Shown here one piece after another: positions 38,542-50,514 of a stretch of DNA of 64,000 bases. Position 1 is the stretch's first letter, and each line of letters begins with the position of its first letter. The translations under genes were made by a program, and so were the position numbers. The notes beneath the pieces are model-generated. The model made no database searches, was not told the DNA's origin, and saw only the letters and a program-made list of their open reading frames with translations. The DNA is from Membranipora membranacea (lineage: Eukaryota > Bryozoa > Gymnolaemata > Cheilostomatida > Membraniporidae). The stretch is taken from assembly GCA_914767715.1 (NCBI GenBank), contig OU612067.1, positions 25,022,162 to 25,086,161 of the forward strand, given 5' to 3'.

Positions 38542-41500
38542 ATGGGAAAAGGAAGGCCACCAGTTCTTATCTGTGGTTTTGCCCATGTCATCCTCTTTTT
38601 GGAGTGCGCAGATCTACCAATATATCAAGAATGCATGGAACGCTATCCAGAAATGATGAAAGACCTCTGTGAGAGCTCTTATAAGAGACTAAGAAAAGGA
38701 CAAAAACAACAGCTGACACAAACGTAAGTCACAAAACTAACAATTGCAGAACAAAAAACTGGTGTGAATAATATGGGGTTTCTCAACTGCAAATATTTAC
38801 AAGCAATAAGTAAAACTCATGTATTCAGATAATATTTCATATTTTTTCTTCAGGAAATCATATGTAGATGGCTCCAACGGTAAGGAAAACTTCCTACGTC
38901 ACTTCAGTACTGCGAATTGGAACAAACTCAACCTGGAGGAAAGGCTAACTCATTCTTTTAAAAACTGTTTGGCATGTCTCAAAAAACCAAACAGTGCAAC
39001 CTACTGTGTGCTCCGAGTAAAAAGTGAAGCAGCATGTAGTGACCAGGACTCAGTGATGGGAATAATCAATAAATCTAGGTCGAAGGATCCGCAGCACTGT
39101 GTTAAAAAAATAACAGAAAAAATTGATCCAGATTTTGAGAAGAAATTTGGTGTTACATTTACAGCAGCATTCACGAGCATGATCCAACTGGGGGTAAAAT
39201 CTGATCAAATAAAAAACACAGTCGATACTGTAGGTGAGGCGATAGCCTCAGATACAAATAAGGCGATTCTGTCAAACAACCTCAGCTACCGGAGTATGGC
39301 AAATGTCCGCAAAAAAATTGTTTTGGAGGACAAAAAAGAACAAACTACTAAGCGATATGAGATCAAACATGACAACTTTCTGTTTGATCGGGAAGCTGTC
39401 AAGGTTGAACTTGGTGCAACACCAAATCCTGTATGGTCTCATCTCGCCGAAAGGTTTGTTGTTTTCCAACAGAATGGCAAACCTGCAATGAATGGGGGAC
39501 AAGTCCTAAAAGCATATGCAATAGATGAGGGACTGTGTGCACCCTTGCCAGATACTGTCAGAGCCCGGAAAGTAAACAGACGAATAGATGTGGATGGTGT
39601 CAATGTTTCCATAAGCAAACTTTTACCCCATGATGAAAAGCTTAAGGGACCGACCAATAACATGATTCTGTCTGGGGAGATAGACATTGGGACTCCAATA
39701 GTACCTATAACATTACATGTCCGCAAATATAATAAAATCCAGAAGCGTATGGTCAGGACAGAGGTGAGACTTGAAGGCAGAGCATACTCCCTTCAAAGCA
39801 TTATGGACAAGTCACTGAAAGAGCAGGAACAGGAGGGAATGCTTAGAAAACCCTATCTCACAGACTACTCGTTTGCACTGGCCAAGTCAGAACTGGAAGA
39901 AAAAGGTATAAGCACCCCGAAAATTGATTGGAATGGACTCAATGTGTAGATGACTATAATGTATTTTAAAACATTTCTTTCTGGCTGTTTTAAAAGTTGA
40001 TGAATTTAAGAGAGACAAATTGTATTCAATTTAACTGCAACCACTGATCCTCTTTATTTCAGGTATAACAGTAAAGGCAGCTGACATTGCGGGCCTGAAC
40101 AGTAAGATAACAAACAGGAAGTACACAATTTGGCATGACCACTCGACAATAGCTGGACATTCATGCTTTCTGGTGTTAGTGGGATTCCTTTATGATCCAA
40201 TGGTGTTTCTAACAGAAAATGAGTTCAAAGGGTAATTGCGCACATACATAATTACCTTTTAACCAGTTTTAGTTTCATAGTTTTTAGTGATAATTTGATA
40301 CTTAAGTCAGACCCTTGTGAATGAAATAAAATGTTGACACTATGATTACCAAATACATTGCACGACGTCAACAGTGCTAGAAACATTGAAGTGTGATGAA
40401 ATCTTTCCCAGAATGCACTTGAAACCTAGATATTGCAGTTTGGGACATAAAATAATATGGCCATGGTATCACATGAATTAATTTATTTTCAGGGGAAGAA
40501 TTCAGTGTTTCATAGAAATGCCCCATATCTATATGATAGCCAGATCACAGACATCAGTAAAGGATCAAGTCCTCTACACCCCTCTTCGTGTAGAAGACCT
40601 ACTGCAGCTACAAGTTTCGATGACAACCACGGGAGTTCCTTACAAATCTGATCTACGATTTGGAACAGGTAAAATTTTAACATAAACATGTTCAGCATCT
40701 TGTAAGTGCCAAGATTTAATTTCCTTCCTTGCCCCTCCCCCTCTCACCTTCTCTTCTCTCCCCCTTCCTCTCTCACCCCTGAGCAGATTTCCGTTATACA
40801 TCTTCAAAAAAGCTTGTTATTGTATAAATAGGAGATTCACCAGCAAGAGCCTTTGAGTCCGGAAATCAAATAAATGGACACTATCCATGCCATTGTGGAG
40901 CTGATATCAGATATGCTGACCAACATCATCATCTAAGATGCCCTAGGTATACATCACTGGCAAGTAGACTGGATGTCATCGAAACCACCTCACTATGGGA
41001 AACCAGGAGTCAGGGTGATCTGTCAGTGTATGACAATCTGGATGTGAGTAATCAACAGAATCTATAAATTGGTATACTCTTTAATGTGATTCAAGTCTGT
41101 TATGTTGAAATTCATAGGCTTAGGCCCAATCGGATAGAAAAAGGAATCCAACATTATTTTGCCGTTAAGCATACCATCAACAATAACAATTTATACCGAA
41201 AGCTCATATATAAACCTAATTTATCAAATTCATTGGAAAATACAGGTTAATGCCCTTAGGACTGAGCTGGAAAGTCGTGGGGTCGATTGTGTTGAAATGC
41301 TCAAGCCAGAGATGAAACTGAGGCTTGAAAAAAAACTCGCTGGCATCAAAAGACCGCCTGCATTGCTCTGTGGGCCGGATGGAAACAGGGATCTAGTATT
41401 GGAGTATGAGGTTGCCCAGTTAGAACCTCTTCATGATCTGAAGACAATGATAGGTATAAATCAGTTATAATCCTACACCATGCTAGTTTTTGAGGCTGCT

Positions 41501-44433
41501 TGATTGAAATATCTTATATTTTGTACGCTGCTGCCGTTGTAAATCTCAGCATTGGCTAGACAAAGCTTCAGCCGTAACAGAGACTATATATATTATCTAT
41601 AGTCTTTGGACGTAATACAAATTTATTCCCTAATGATATCATACCATGTCTTGCTTGTAGATATTGAATGATAGTTCATCAAACATTTACTGCCAGTTTT
41701 ATCAATTACCAGACCGCAAGCACAATGTTTACTGCCTATGCGGTTAAGTTGTGGTTTCTGATTGCAGGCAATGTATTCAAGGAAATGATGTTTGTTGTAT
41801 CGCAGCAGCTTCAAGAGTTACTAAAATCAGTACTACCAGAGCTTCAAAGTATGTCAAGCCACATAGCATCAAAGCACCATTCATCCAGCAAAATTAATCT
41901 AGCCTCTCCTGAGTTAATTGCCTCGGCAAATAGTAAAAATGACCGAACTACATTAATTTCACTAGTCACAACAGCACTTTTCATAAAACATGAGACTAGT
42001 ATTGTTTTGGGGTTTTTTAGATCACCATCATGAAATCTCAGGAAGTAAAGCCAGAAAAGCTCTTCTTGGAATCAGGGACATCATGTCCAATACTAATGAG
42101 ATACACGAACAACCCGATGGAAGGAGATTGTATAGGCTGATAGTGAATCTGTCCCACATTCAAGACCTTGCATATGCCAATGACTCTAGGAGGAACAAAA
42201 GAAACATTTTAGCACTTTATGGGCTCACCTATCTGTTCCGACTTGATTTCAAAAAGGTAAATTTTAATAACATTCACATGTAGTTTTACTTGTAGACTAA
42301 AACATGATGTGAAGCACTTATTCAGCTCCTACAGAAATTAGCAAAATTTTATTATATATTTTAGCATTTTGGTGCACCTAGGCAAGTATCTCACAGGGCA
42401 ATGTTCGGAATGCCATTTCATTCCATAACTTCACACTTTCCCGAGTGGTTCAGGATAGTTGCATTGAGGTCGCTAAACGCTGAGTGCCAAGAACGTTTCT
42501 TTAAAGACATCAAAGGAACGGAGGATAGCACTAACTATCAACCTGAGCATATACAAGTGAACGCCATGACACGCCTTCATATGAAGCGGTTAGAGGGTGA
42601 TTTCGGCAGGTCGCTGAAGTCACAAGAGTCTGCAATCGCGAGGATGTGGGAGCTATTTCCAAAGAGGAATAACACAATCATTACTCAGAGTATGATTGAT
42701 GAAGATCCTACAGGTTTTGCTGCACATAAGGAGAGAATTTCTGATTATCTCCTTGATGAATGCTGGCACGAGGAACTGGAAGATGGATCATGGATTTTCT
42801 TGGACGGAGAGGGTGAGGCTGAAGAAAGATCAGGAAACTATGTACAGTTGATGCATTTCCGGTAAATATTGCCTAACATCTAAAAGAGTATTGGTCTGTT
42901 GCATACTGAGCAAAGTTGGATTTATTAAAGTTGATCATCCATATCTCATTGCATATTGAAGTTTTTAATGGCATATTATCACTGTCGGTATTTACAGTGA
43001 TGAAAATATTAATGATGTTTGGGACCATATCACTAGCTGCTTCTCAGCCTACAAAGCTAAACGACTGGCAAGCTGTGATTTAGCCGCTGTTGATGATGGA
43101 TTTGATGACAAGGAGGAAAGCGCTGAATCGCTGGAGGATATTGGTGAATTAAACCAGCAACAACAGGAGGAAGAAGATGAGCCAGAGATGATAACAGAAA
43201 TAGGTAAGTTTTGATTGGGGTACATTTGGTGTGCTGATCTCATAATACTGGTGATACTTTTAGGTGAGTTTGCATGATTTAGACATTTACACGGTGGGTG
43301 AATGGGGTATAGATAATTACTTGGCATGATCTCGGAATAATAATAGTCTCGTCTTGATAATTTTAGTGCCTCCAGATGAGGAAGTCTGTCAGGAATCAGA
43401 TATTGACAGTGACTCTCATATCTCCTCTACAAGACTAGCAGGTATTAACTAAATTTTCACTAGTTACAGACTTGTGCCCAAATCTGTAAATTTTATCCTA
43501 AATCTTTTATGGATCTTTCATAATTCTCTCTGTCCCAATCACGTGCATTGAATACTCGCAATGGTTGATGTTGTAACACATACCTTGGAATTTATATTTG
43601 AAGGTGTGAATGATCTTTTGCTCAGCAGCACTTTGTGTACTCCATTCAAGAAACCTAGACTGGATGTATCGCATGTATCGAAGACACCAATCACCGACCT
43701 CTCTGTTCCCGAGATACACCCTTCAGGTATTGCAAGGCCTGAAGCCTGGAACGAAATAAAACGACAGTGAATTAAATTAATACATGTTGATCACAACTAA
43801 AGTAGCACATCATTAGCAAATCAAATGTTGCCAAGGTCACTGTTAGTGTTTATGGGTGATGATGCATACTGCTAACAGTGACGGAGGCCAAATTTGAGCG
43901 CTATTATCCCTTTTGTAGAAATAAATTTAATAATATATGTAAGTTTGTTTGTATCCTAAATTCAACATACTAAATTTTAGGTGAATTAACCCCTAGAGCT
44001 GAAAACCTTTCGAGTCTGCCCAGCCCCTCAACGCCGATTTTAGATGGCGACAGTACAAGTGAGAAGAGTGCGAAGCACTTGAGTGGAGATGGTATGTTTG
44101 TTTATTACCATCACTATCATCTTGTAATCTAATCGTAATATGATTGCATTATAAAAGCCTACACTGCCTACCTGATCTCGCCCAACCTGACATACTAATA
44201 AAAACGAAATATTGCAACTTTATGATGCTTAATGATACTTATGACAGATTTAACCTTTTGCAGAGCTTATCCTGAGGAGACTTGTTGGCACTCAATTAGC
44301 AGACCAGTTTCTGTCGAAGCGGCGGAAGTATAGCGTTAAATCTTCACCTTCAAACAAACGGAGCTACTACGACGTCCGCTCTAAAATAGTACCGATACTC
44401 AAGACTGCAAAGAGAAAACAAGAGAGAAAATAA
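38542..44433 (+). CDS. Intact 14-exon gene, 1,193 codons, possible transposon-derived family
   Basis: Exons 38542-38723, 38854-39905, 40063-40231, 40493-40668, 40832-41043, 41246-41453, 41768-41932, 42021-42256, 42365-42861, 42998-43203, 43367-43441, 43604-43726, 43981-44091 and 44264-44433 sum to 3,582 nt with every phase matching and no stop. Visible parts: WHDHSTIAGHSCF (exon 3), a short Cys/His cluster HYPCHCGAD...HHHLRC (exon 5), EPLHDLK (exon 6), ALRSLNAECQERFF (exon 9), an acidic glutamine-rich stretch (exon 10) and a basic nuclear-signal-like C-terminus. From memory, similar multi-exon proteins recur in cnidarian and sponge gene sets as repeated, possibly transposon-derived families; I cannot name a domain. 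The start at 38542 is the first ATG after upstream sequence and could be wrong if an earlier exon exists. Confidence 0.75.
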
Positions 44434-44970
44434 AAAGATTTGAGTTAAAAAACATAAATGAAGTTGGGTTTATAAGAGCCATGGGCGACGAACCAGCCTT
44501 CACCGAGAAAGATTTTTGCAATCGGGAAATAAGAGCTATCAACCACTACCTTCATTATTGAGACAATGCAAAGTTAACGTCTTCTGTGTTATAAAGTTAC
44601 TCACCTATTCCAGAATCCAAGAGCGAATGTTGCTTGTTTTTCACTGCTAAGAGTATTTTTATCCAAAGCTGTTTAGTGAAAATTCAGGAATAAATATAAA
44701 AATTCAGAGCTTGAACTAGGATCCATAGCATTTTGTTATTCAAACTTACAGCCAGCCAGTACAGCTGCTTTACAGTGAATATAAATCTGCATCGACTATC
44801 AACACAATGATGCGAGGCATCAAAGTTCAAACTCAAGTCAATAAACCACAGGCATGTTTTGATCCAAAATGTTAATATTATTAGTCGCTTGGCATTGCAA
44901 TTAAAAATAGCTCATCAAAATCAAAAGTAACTGAATATGGGAATTTCCAAACACGTGTTAATGATTTGCT
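44434..44970. other. Spacer and left edge of the viral element
   Basis: Non-coding. The left virus-host junction must lie in or just beyond this stretch, because helicase similarity begins at about 44990 and the frame is closed by TAA and TGA at 44959-44964. I cannot place the exact junction. Confidence 0.5.
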
Positions 44971-45624
44971 GTGAACACCACATTCAGGCGCTCTTCTATT
45001 TGTTTGTGGGGTGAGGCAAGATGCCACAAGTCTACTGTTGCACAGATATCTGCTGCCTCATTAGGGAAGGTTGACAGTGTCACCTTGTCTAATGATATGA
45101 GGTTTGCTTTTGCATCTTTGGCTAGAGAGATTTGTGATGTCCCACGGATATTGTTTATGGATGATATAACACCTGAGCAATGGAGGATTGTTGATGAGAG
45201 GTACAGATCTGAGATGGATGGTAACCAATGTTCCATTGAGGCCAAAAACAAAGACCCTATAACTATGCGTATTCCTCCTATCATGGCTACAAGTAACTAT
45301 AGGGCTGCTGATCACACCAGAAATGTTCAGACAAGAGTGCAAGAGGTGCACTTTACAAACCCTTTCTCTGTCAAGACAAACCTCATGCAGATTGCACTCC
45401 CTAACATGGACAGCACCTATGTCCGACTTCTTTCCATGGCCTATCCTATCCAAGTTTCTCTTCATAAGACCTTCACCACCCTTTGTAAATATCACACTGT
45501 GGCTGGTATGGCAAAAATGGTAGGGGCAGCTGAACGTTTCTTTATAAGCATGCATGAAATCCAAACAGCATCTGATGTTTCACAGGCAGATGATTGCCTT
45601 GTTAGTGACACCCTTTTGATTTAG
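44971..45624 (+). pseudogene. SF3 helicase C-terminal fragment, papillomavirus E1 / polyomavirus LT type (endogenous viral)
   Basis: The 217-codon open stretch (from a GTG, so the true start is missing) shows SF3 ATPase motifs in order. The Walker A position is WGEARCHKST at residues 13-22, where the last invariant glycine is His. Walker B is ILFMDD (60-65), followed by a DGN (83-85) and a K-x-K stretch. Motif C is IPPIMATSN (101-109), then TRV and FTNPF. The MDGN...K-x-K...PP...TSN series is characteristic of the replication helicases of small DNA tumour viruses and adomaviruses; parvovirus Rep is a more distant alternative. The origin-binding part is not joined here. A related N-terminal part lies at 62220-63260 on the same strand, which fits a circular genome opened inside this gene. 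The fragment is presumably non-functional. Confidence 0.8.
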
Positions 45625-45721
45625 ATAACCTAACCTACACCCTCTTGATCTAGATAATTTAACCTATATATGTATTATTTGTTTTGTGTCACCTGAAGTC
45701 TATATATGGAATCCGCTACAT

Positions 45722-46045
45722 TTCGCCAATGTAAATTTTGCCAATGCTATGTTTTGCCAATCACAAATCGCCAATCACATTTTGCCAAGGACATTTCGCC
45801 AATCTTATTTTGCCAATCACATTTCGCCAAAGATGTTTTGCCAATCTTATTTTGCCAATCACATTTTGCCAAATACATTTTGCCAATCTCATTTTGCCAG
45901 TCACATTTTGCCAAAGACATTTTGCCAATTTCATTTTGCCAGTCACATTTTGCCAAAGACATTTTGCCAGTCTCATTTTGCCAATCATATTTTGCCAAAG
46001 ACATTTTGCCAATCATAAATTGCCAATAACATTTGGTCATCACCC
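45722..46045. repeat. Subterminal tandem array, left MULE end
   Basis: About fifteen degenerate units built on CATTTTGCCAAAGA / CATTTTGCCAATCT. The open frames read here in three phases (FANHILPKTFCQS-like) are by-products of the repeat. Confidence 0.9.
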
Positions 46046-47149
46046 AATTGCCAATTAAGGCGTACAAATATTCGTTCCTTACCATGATGATGGTAAGGAA
46101 TGCGTACCGGGTCAACTGTCGGGATGGGACGAATCCTATTGGTTTTGAGCACGCGCAAACAGCACTTATTGATTGATCCCTCCTCATGGTTCTGGTTTTA
46201 CTATCCTCATCCCGTTTTGCTGTCACCATTACCATTACCGATATCAGCTCCTATATTTTATCCAAAAAATTCAGATTTCAGACTAGATCGTAAATTGTAA
46301 ATCTGGTTTTGTATTTGCTATCATCAAATGTGTAATGTCAGATGGTAAGCCATATAGTTTAGTAATGGCATCATATCTATTCTGGAAATTACTCTTTATG
46401 TTTATTGTGCTGCTCGTTCATACATCAATTAGGAACCTATTGAAATCATTTCAATAATATGTTGAATGCACACATTTGTTTTTTAATACTTTATTGGAAG
46501 AATTTTCATTCTCAAAGAATGTTTTACAATATTAGCCTTGAAAAGAAAAAAAAATTAAATAGTAGATTGACAGAAAAAATATTATCATGTTATCTGTGAA
46601 AAATAATGTTGGGAAGAATGAATTTTGAATAAACTGACGGCCGTGGTGGCAACCAAGGTTGAAGGTAAGCTGTTTTAACAGGACGCTATAATATTGTTTA
46701 AAAGATTATTTGTTGACATAACATTGACATAACGTGTGAAGTCAATGGCTGCAGGCCAGAGGGCTAGCCTACAGAGGAAAGGAAAATCTATCATTTTTTT
46801 TCTGCAACAATTTATTGTATTTCAAATAAATGCACTAAAATAGTGAAATAAAATAAAGCAGCGGCATGGTAGGATAAGTCCAGGAATAGTGAGGCGACCA
46901 TGTCAGGACAATGAAGCCTACTTTCCACAAGGCTAGCCCTGACACGCAGCCTACTTGGCAAGATTCGAACCACACCCCGCAGCGACGACGCCAAACTCTC
47001 ACGCAAGGCAAAAGGAGCCTCCCCCCCTCCTCCCCCAGTTGGTATGAATTCAACAGGTTTGCACCAAGTGGCTGTTACGGCCGGGGTTTTGATTTCTAAC
47101 TCGCCATTATTATTAAAAAGTAACAATTTACTGTATTTAACAATCATTT

Positions 47150-47942
47150 CAATGGGCACAATTTGATACACAGAAAAGAAAGAGGTCACATAGCTATGTG
47201 GGCGGATTTTTGAAGTGAATAGGTGTGATTTAGATGACAATATGCGACATGACCATAAAACTCAATACCATAAATTTAATGTGGATAAAACAATGTGTTA
47301 TACAATTTGATCATTGTATGAATATCATGATATGGTTGTACACAACGCATTAAAAATAGGATGTGCTTCAATTTCCGACAAACTTTTAAAATATTTGTTT
47401 TCATAACTATGCTCTCATCAAGGTGAATGCCGAGAAATGAAGTGCTATTTTTTTGTCTTTAAAACCTGATTTCCAAGTTTTATATGGTACTGTTCAGGAT
47501 CTAAAATTTGTTTGTTTTTGTATAGTTTAAAATCAATTCATTACTCAAGCACCATCGTTCAATTGTATGACCTTTTTTTAATTTCGTGAGCATTGGAAAG
47601 ATATATTTGTGTCGTCGGCAAAGAGAATATATTTAAACATTGGCGCGGATATAACCAAATCATTAATTAATATTAAATATAAAATTGGACCTATTACGGA
47701 TCTCTGATCCGGATTCCTATATCGACCTATTTCATTATACTGAAATGATCGCTGATTTTGACAAATTGCTTTCCGTTTTCTAAATAAGATTTCAGCAAAT
47801 TACATACATCCTTTTTAAAATTATAAAAAGGCAATCTTTTAATTAAAATATCATGGTTGATGGTGTCAAAGCCTTGCTGAAGTCTGAAAAATATTCCTTG
47901 TGTAGTTTTACTGTTATAAAAAATGTCACACAGGTACTCCAT
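47150..47942 (-). mobile_element. Degraded non-LTR reverse transcriptase relic
   Basis: The minus-strand translation shows GFDTINHDILIKRL (47.88 kb), a GPILYLILINDL-like block (47.68 kb) and the catalytic FADDT motif (near 47615). Later stretches resemble the region after the palm domain. Stops and shifts interrupt it. The order of motifs is that of a Jockey/CR1-like LINE ORF2. It is nested inside the MULE. Confidence 0.75.
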
Positions 47943-48275
47943 TACAATTATTATCTTTAATCTGACGATTGATTTTCACAATGAGTGTTAAACCTTTAAA
48001 AGTCTCGTCATATAAAAAGTGACGACTAAAAAAGATTGTGTTTTAAAAATTTGGTAAAAGAATCTTAAAAAGAATTTAAAACATCTATTCTTTGTAAGAT
48101 ATGATGTCCTGGTTAGCATGTGACAGTAACAAAGTGTTTTTGCGTAATTCGGTTCTGTAGTTGGTGGCCGCCCTGGTCTTTAGCCGTGCAGATCGTTGAG
48201 ATTCTGATTGTGGTTTGGGTTGCAGCTAATGCAGGCAATGATCAGGCATTTTGATTTTGTCCATGTACTTCCTGC

Positions 48276-48718
48276 ATTGGTAATACACCTGTAATTGGGT
48301 GAAGGTCAACTTGTTGCACCCATCCTCCAAAATAAAATGATTAGTATGCTGATGACAAATGAGGGTGTAGCCAATTCAAAAGCACTGCTATCAGTGATAT
48401 TGAACCCTGTTAATATTTTCAGGTGTATTTGCAATGGAAATCTATTGAATTAAAGTTTGAAAATCTTTTTGCAAAATCATTTTTGGAAGATCAATGCATA
48501 CGGATTGGCTAATGTAAATTAGACCGGAAATGTGTGCAAAATGCAATGGCCACTAAAAAATTCTGACAACCGTTTTTCAACCCATAGTCACCAATATGGA
48601 AGACCAGGAGCATACCATCATTTTGAGTGGTCTGGTTAAAGAATTGAAAGAACCTGAAGCAGGCCTATTGAGGTGACAAGTCAACATAGTTTGCATGTAA
48701 AGCAATGGGGAAATAAAT
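48276..48718. repeat. 450-bp direct duplication, copy 1
   Basis: Nearly identical to 50056-50514. Copy 1 lacks a 14-nt block that follows AAAATGCAATGG in copy 2. Confidence 0.92.
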
Positions 48719-49024
48719 AGAGGTGTTGGACCTAATAGTAGCACTAGCAGACAATTTGCACAATCAGCTGATTGCAGTAATTATAGCAACTTCAAAGGAA
48801 AAACATTATTCAGTGACCTGGCTGGGTAGGTTATGGAACATTTAAGGGTTGGTGACATTGGTGGGCACCGGTAGGGTTGGGCAGGAGGGGGGGGGGGGGT
48901 CGGCTGGTGGCTTGTCCTGTATGAACTAGGTTAACATAATAATATTGGTACTAAGAAGATATGTGTTGGAAAAGAGTGCTGGGTTAGTTGAGCAACATGC
49001 CGTCAACTGTTGACCCCTGAATCC

Positions 49025-49460
49025 GCTCTTGACCCCAAAAACCCCAAACTGCCAGCTGTTAACCCAAAACTTCGAGCTACAAACCCCAAAATGTGAGCTG
49101 CAAACCCAAAACTTCATTCATGCTGCAATCCCCAAACTGTGAGCTGCAAACCCCAAAGTGCGAACTGCAAACCCCAAATATTGACCCTCAAACCCCAAGA
49201 AATGACCCCCCAAACCCCAAAAACTGACCCCCAAACCCCAAAAACTGACTTCTAAACACCAAACCCTCGTGTATGACCCCCAAACCCCAGAAAGTAGGCC
49301 GTGAACCCCAGAGTGTAGGCTGCAAACCCCAAACTGCGAACTGCAAACCCCAAATATTGACCCCGAACCTGACCCCGAAACCCCAAAAGCTGACCCCAAA
49401 ACCCCAAATTTGGCTCGCATACCTCAGGCTGCCAACCCCGAACCCCAATATTACACCCCA
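49025..49460. repeat. CCCCAAA-based minisatellite
   Basis: Irregular units of about 15-24 bp built on GCTGCAAACCCCAAA and TTGACCCCCAAACCCC. Open frames in several phases follow from the repeat. Confidence 0.88.
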
Positions 49461-49798
49461 ATCCTCAATCAATATGACTATACTATATCTTAACCTCATA
49501 AAACACTTCGCCTGGTGCTTACAGCACATGAATTTGCACCTGTCGGGCAAGTCCGGACTTGTTCTCTCTTCTTCTTTATAAGACTCTAACTAGATTTAAG
49601 TGTGTTGAATTAATGAGTGTCTCATTGAATGCATTTCTGAAGGTCAAAACCCCACCCCATTACTCAATCAACAACTATATCTTTAGTCAATGGGTCATTA
49701 TTTGAAGTTATCTCCCCGCTTGACAAGGAAAAGTTACTTCCAAATGACATGTATACGTCATACTTTAGCTTAACATCTCTTCTGTCTTATGTCTGTAG

Positions 49799-49901
49799 AC
49801 AACCTGAGCCGTGGCTGCAGACTTTGCTGATGATGGTCATGAACATTGTATATCTGCAAGATACCACTTTAGAGACCAATAAGGGAGCAAAGCCTGACAA
49901 G
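49799..49901 (+). other. Candidate captured exon inside the MULE
   Basis: A 103-nt segment with a TTATGTCTGTAG acceptor and an AAG|GTGAGT donor is open in one phase (QPEPWLQTLLMMVMNIVYLQ...). It may be a host exon captured by the transposon, or chance. Confidence 0.3.
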
Positions 49902-50055
49902 GTGAGTTTTGAGGGCAACGGTCTTATGGTCAAATGGCCGTGGCCAGTCACGCTATGGATGGATCGCCTCCGAACTTCGCGACATGCTAGCGTACCAACA
50001 GAGGTCTTATGTGACCAACTTTGACGACCCGTTACCGTCAGTCCGGTCACTATTA

Positions 50056-50514
50056 GGTAATACACCTGTAATTGGGTGAAGGTCAACTTGTTGCACCCAT
50101 CCTCCAAAATAAAATGATTAGTATGCTGATGACAAATGAGGGTGTAGCCAATTCAAAAGCACTGCTATCAGTGATATTGAACCCTGTTAATATTTTCAGG
50201 TGTATTTGCAATGGAAATCTATTGAATTAAAGTTTGAAAATCTTTTTGCAAAATCATTTTTGGAAGATCAATGCATACGGATTGGCTAATGTAAATTAGA
50301 CCGGAAATGTGTGCAAAATGCAATGGTCTTATATATGAGGCCACTAAAAAATTCTGACAACCGTTTTTCAACCCATAGTCACCAATATGGAAGACCAGGA
50401 GCATACCATCATTTTGAGTGATCTGGTTAAAGAATTGAAAGAACCTGAAGCAGGCCTATTGAGGTGACAAGTCAACATAGTTTGCATGTAAAGCAATGGG
50501 GAAATAAATAGAGG
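50056..50514. repeat. 450-bp direct duplication, copy 2
   Basis: See 48276-48718. This copy contains the extra 14 nt and is immediately preceded by sequence unlike that before copy 1. Confidence 0.92.

Noticed and set aside
41999-42020. A 22-nt GT...AG segment whose removal would restore the reading frame, which would be an ultra-short intron.
   Set aside because: An 88-nt intron from 41933 to 42020 (A|GTAAAA donor, TTTTTTAG acceptor) restores the same frame and phase, with a normal length and a better donor.
38542-44433. Assignment to the KDZ or Kolobok transposase families.
   Set aside because: I could not find their diagnostic motifs by eye, so no family name is given.
44971-45624. Parvovirus Rep/NS1 origin for the helicase.
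   Set aside because: Parvoviruses also have SF3 helicases, but the DGN and K-x-K block before PP..TSN, and a bidirectional gene layout with a palindromic control region, fit the E1/LT class better. A profile search would settle this.
45747-46235. Long overlapping open frames on both strands at the MULE ends.
   Set aside because: They are translations of the TTTGCCAA tandem array and its flank; three phases are open at once, as expected for a repeat without stops.
46915-47035. A GGTTCGAATC B-box-like motif on the minus strand suggesting a SINE.
   Set aside because: No convincing A box at the right distance and no second copy in the window.
49118-49581. Open frames rich in Gly/Phe or Pro/Lys across the minisatellite.
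   Set aside because: They are by-products of the CCCCAAA repeat, open in several phases and both strands.
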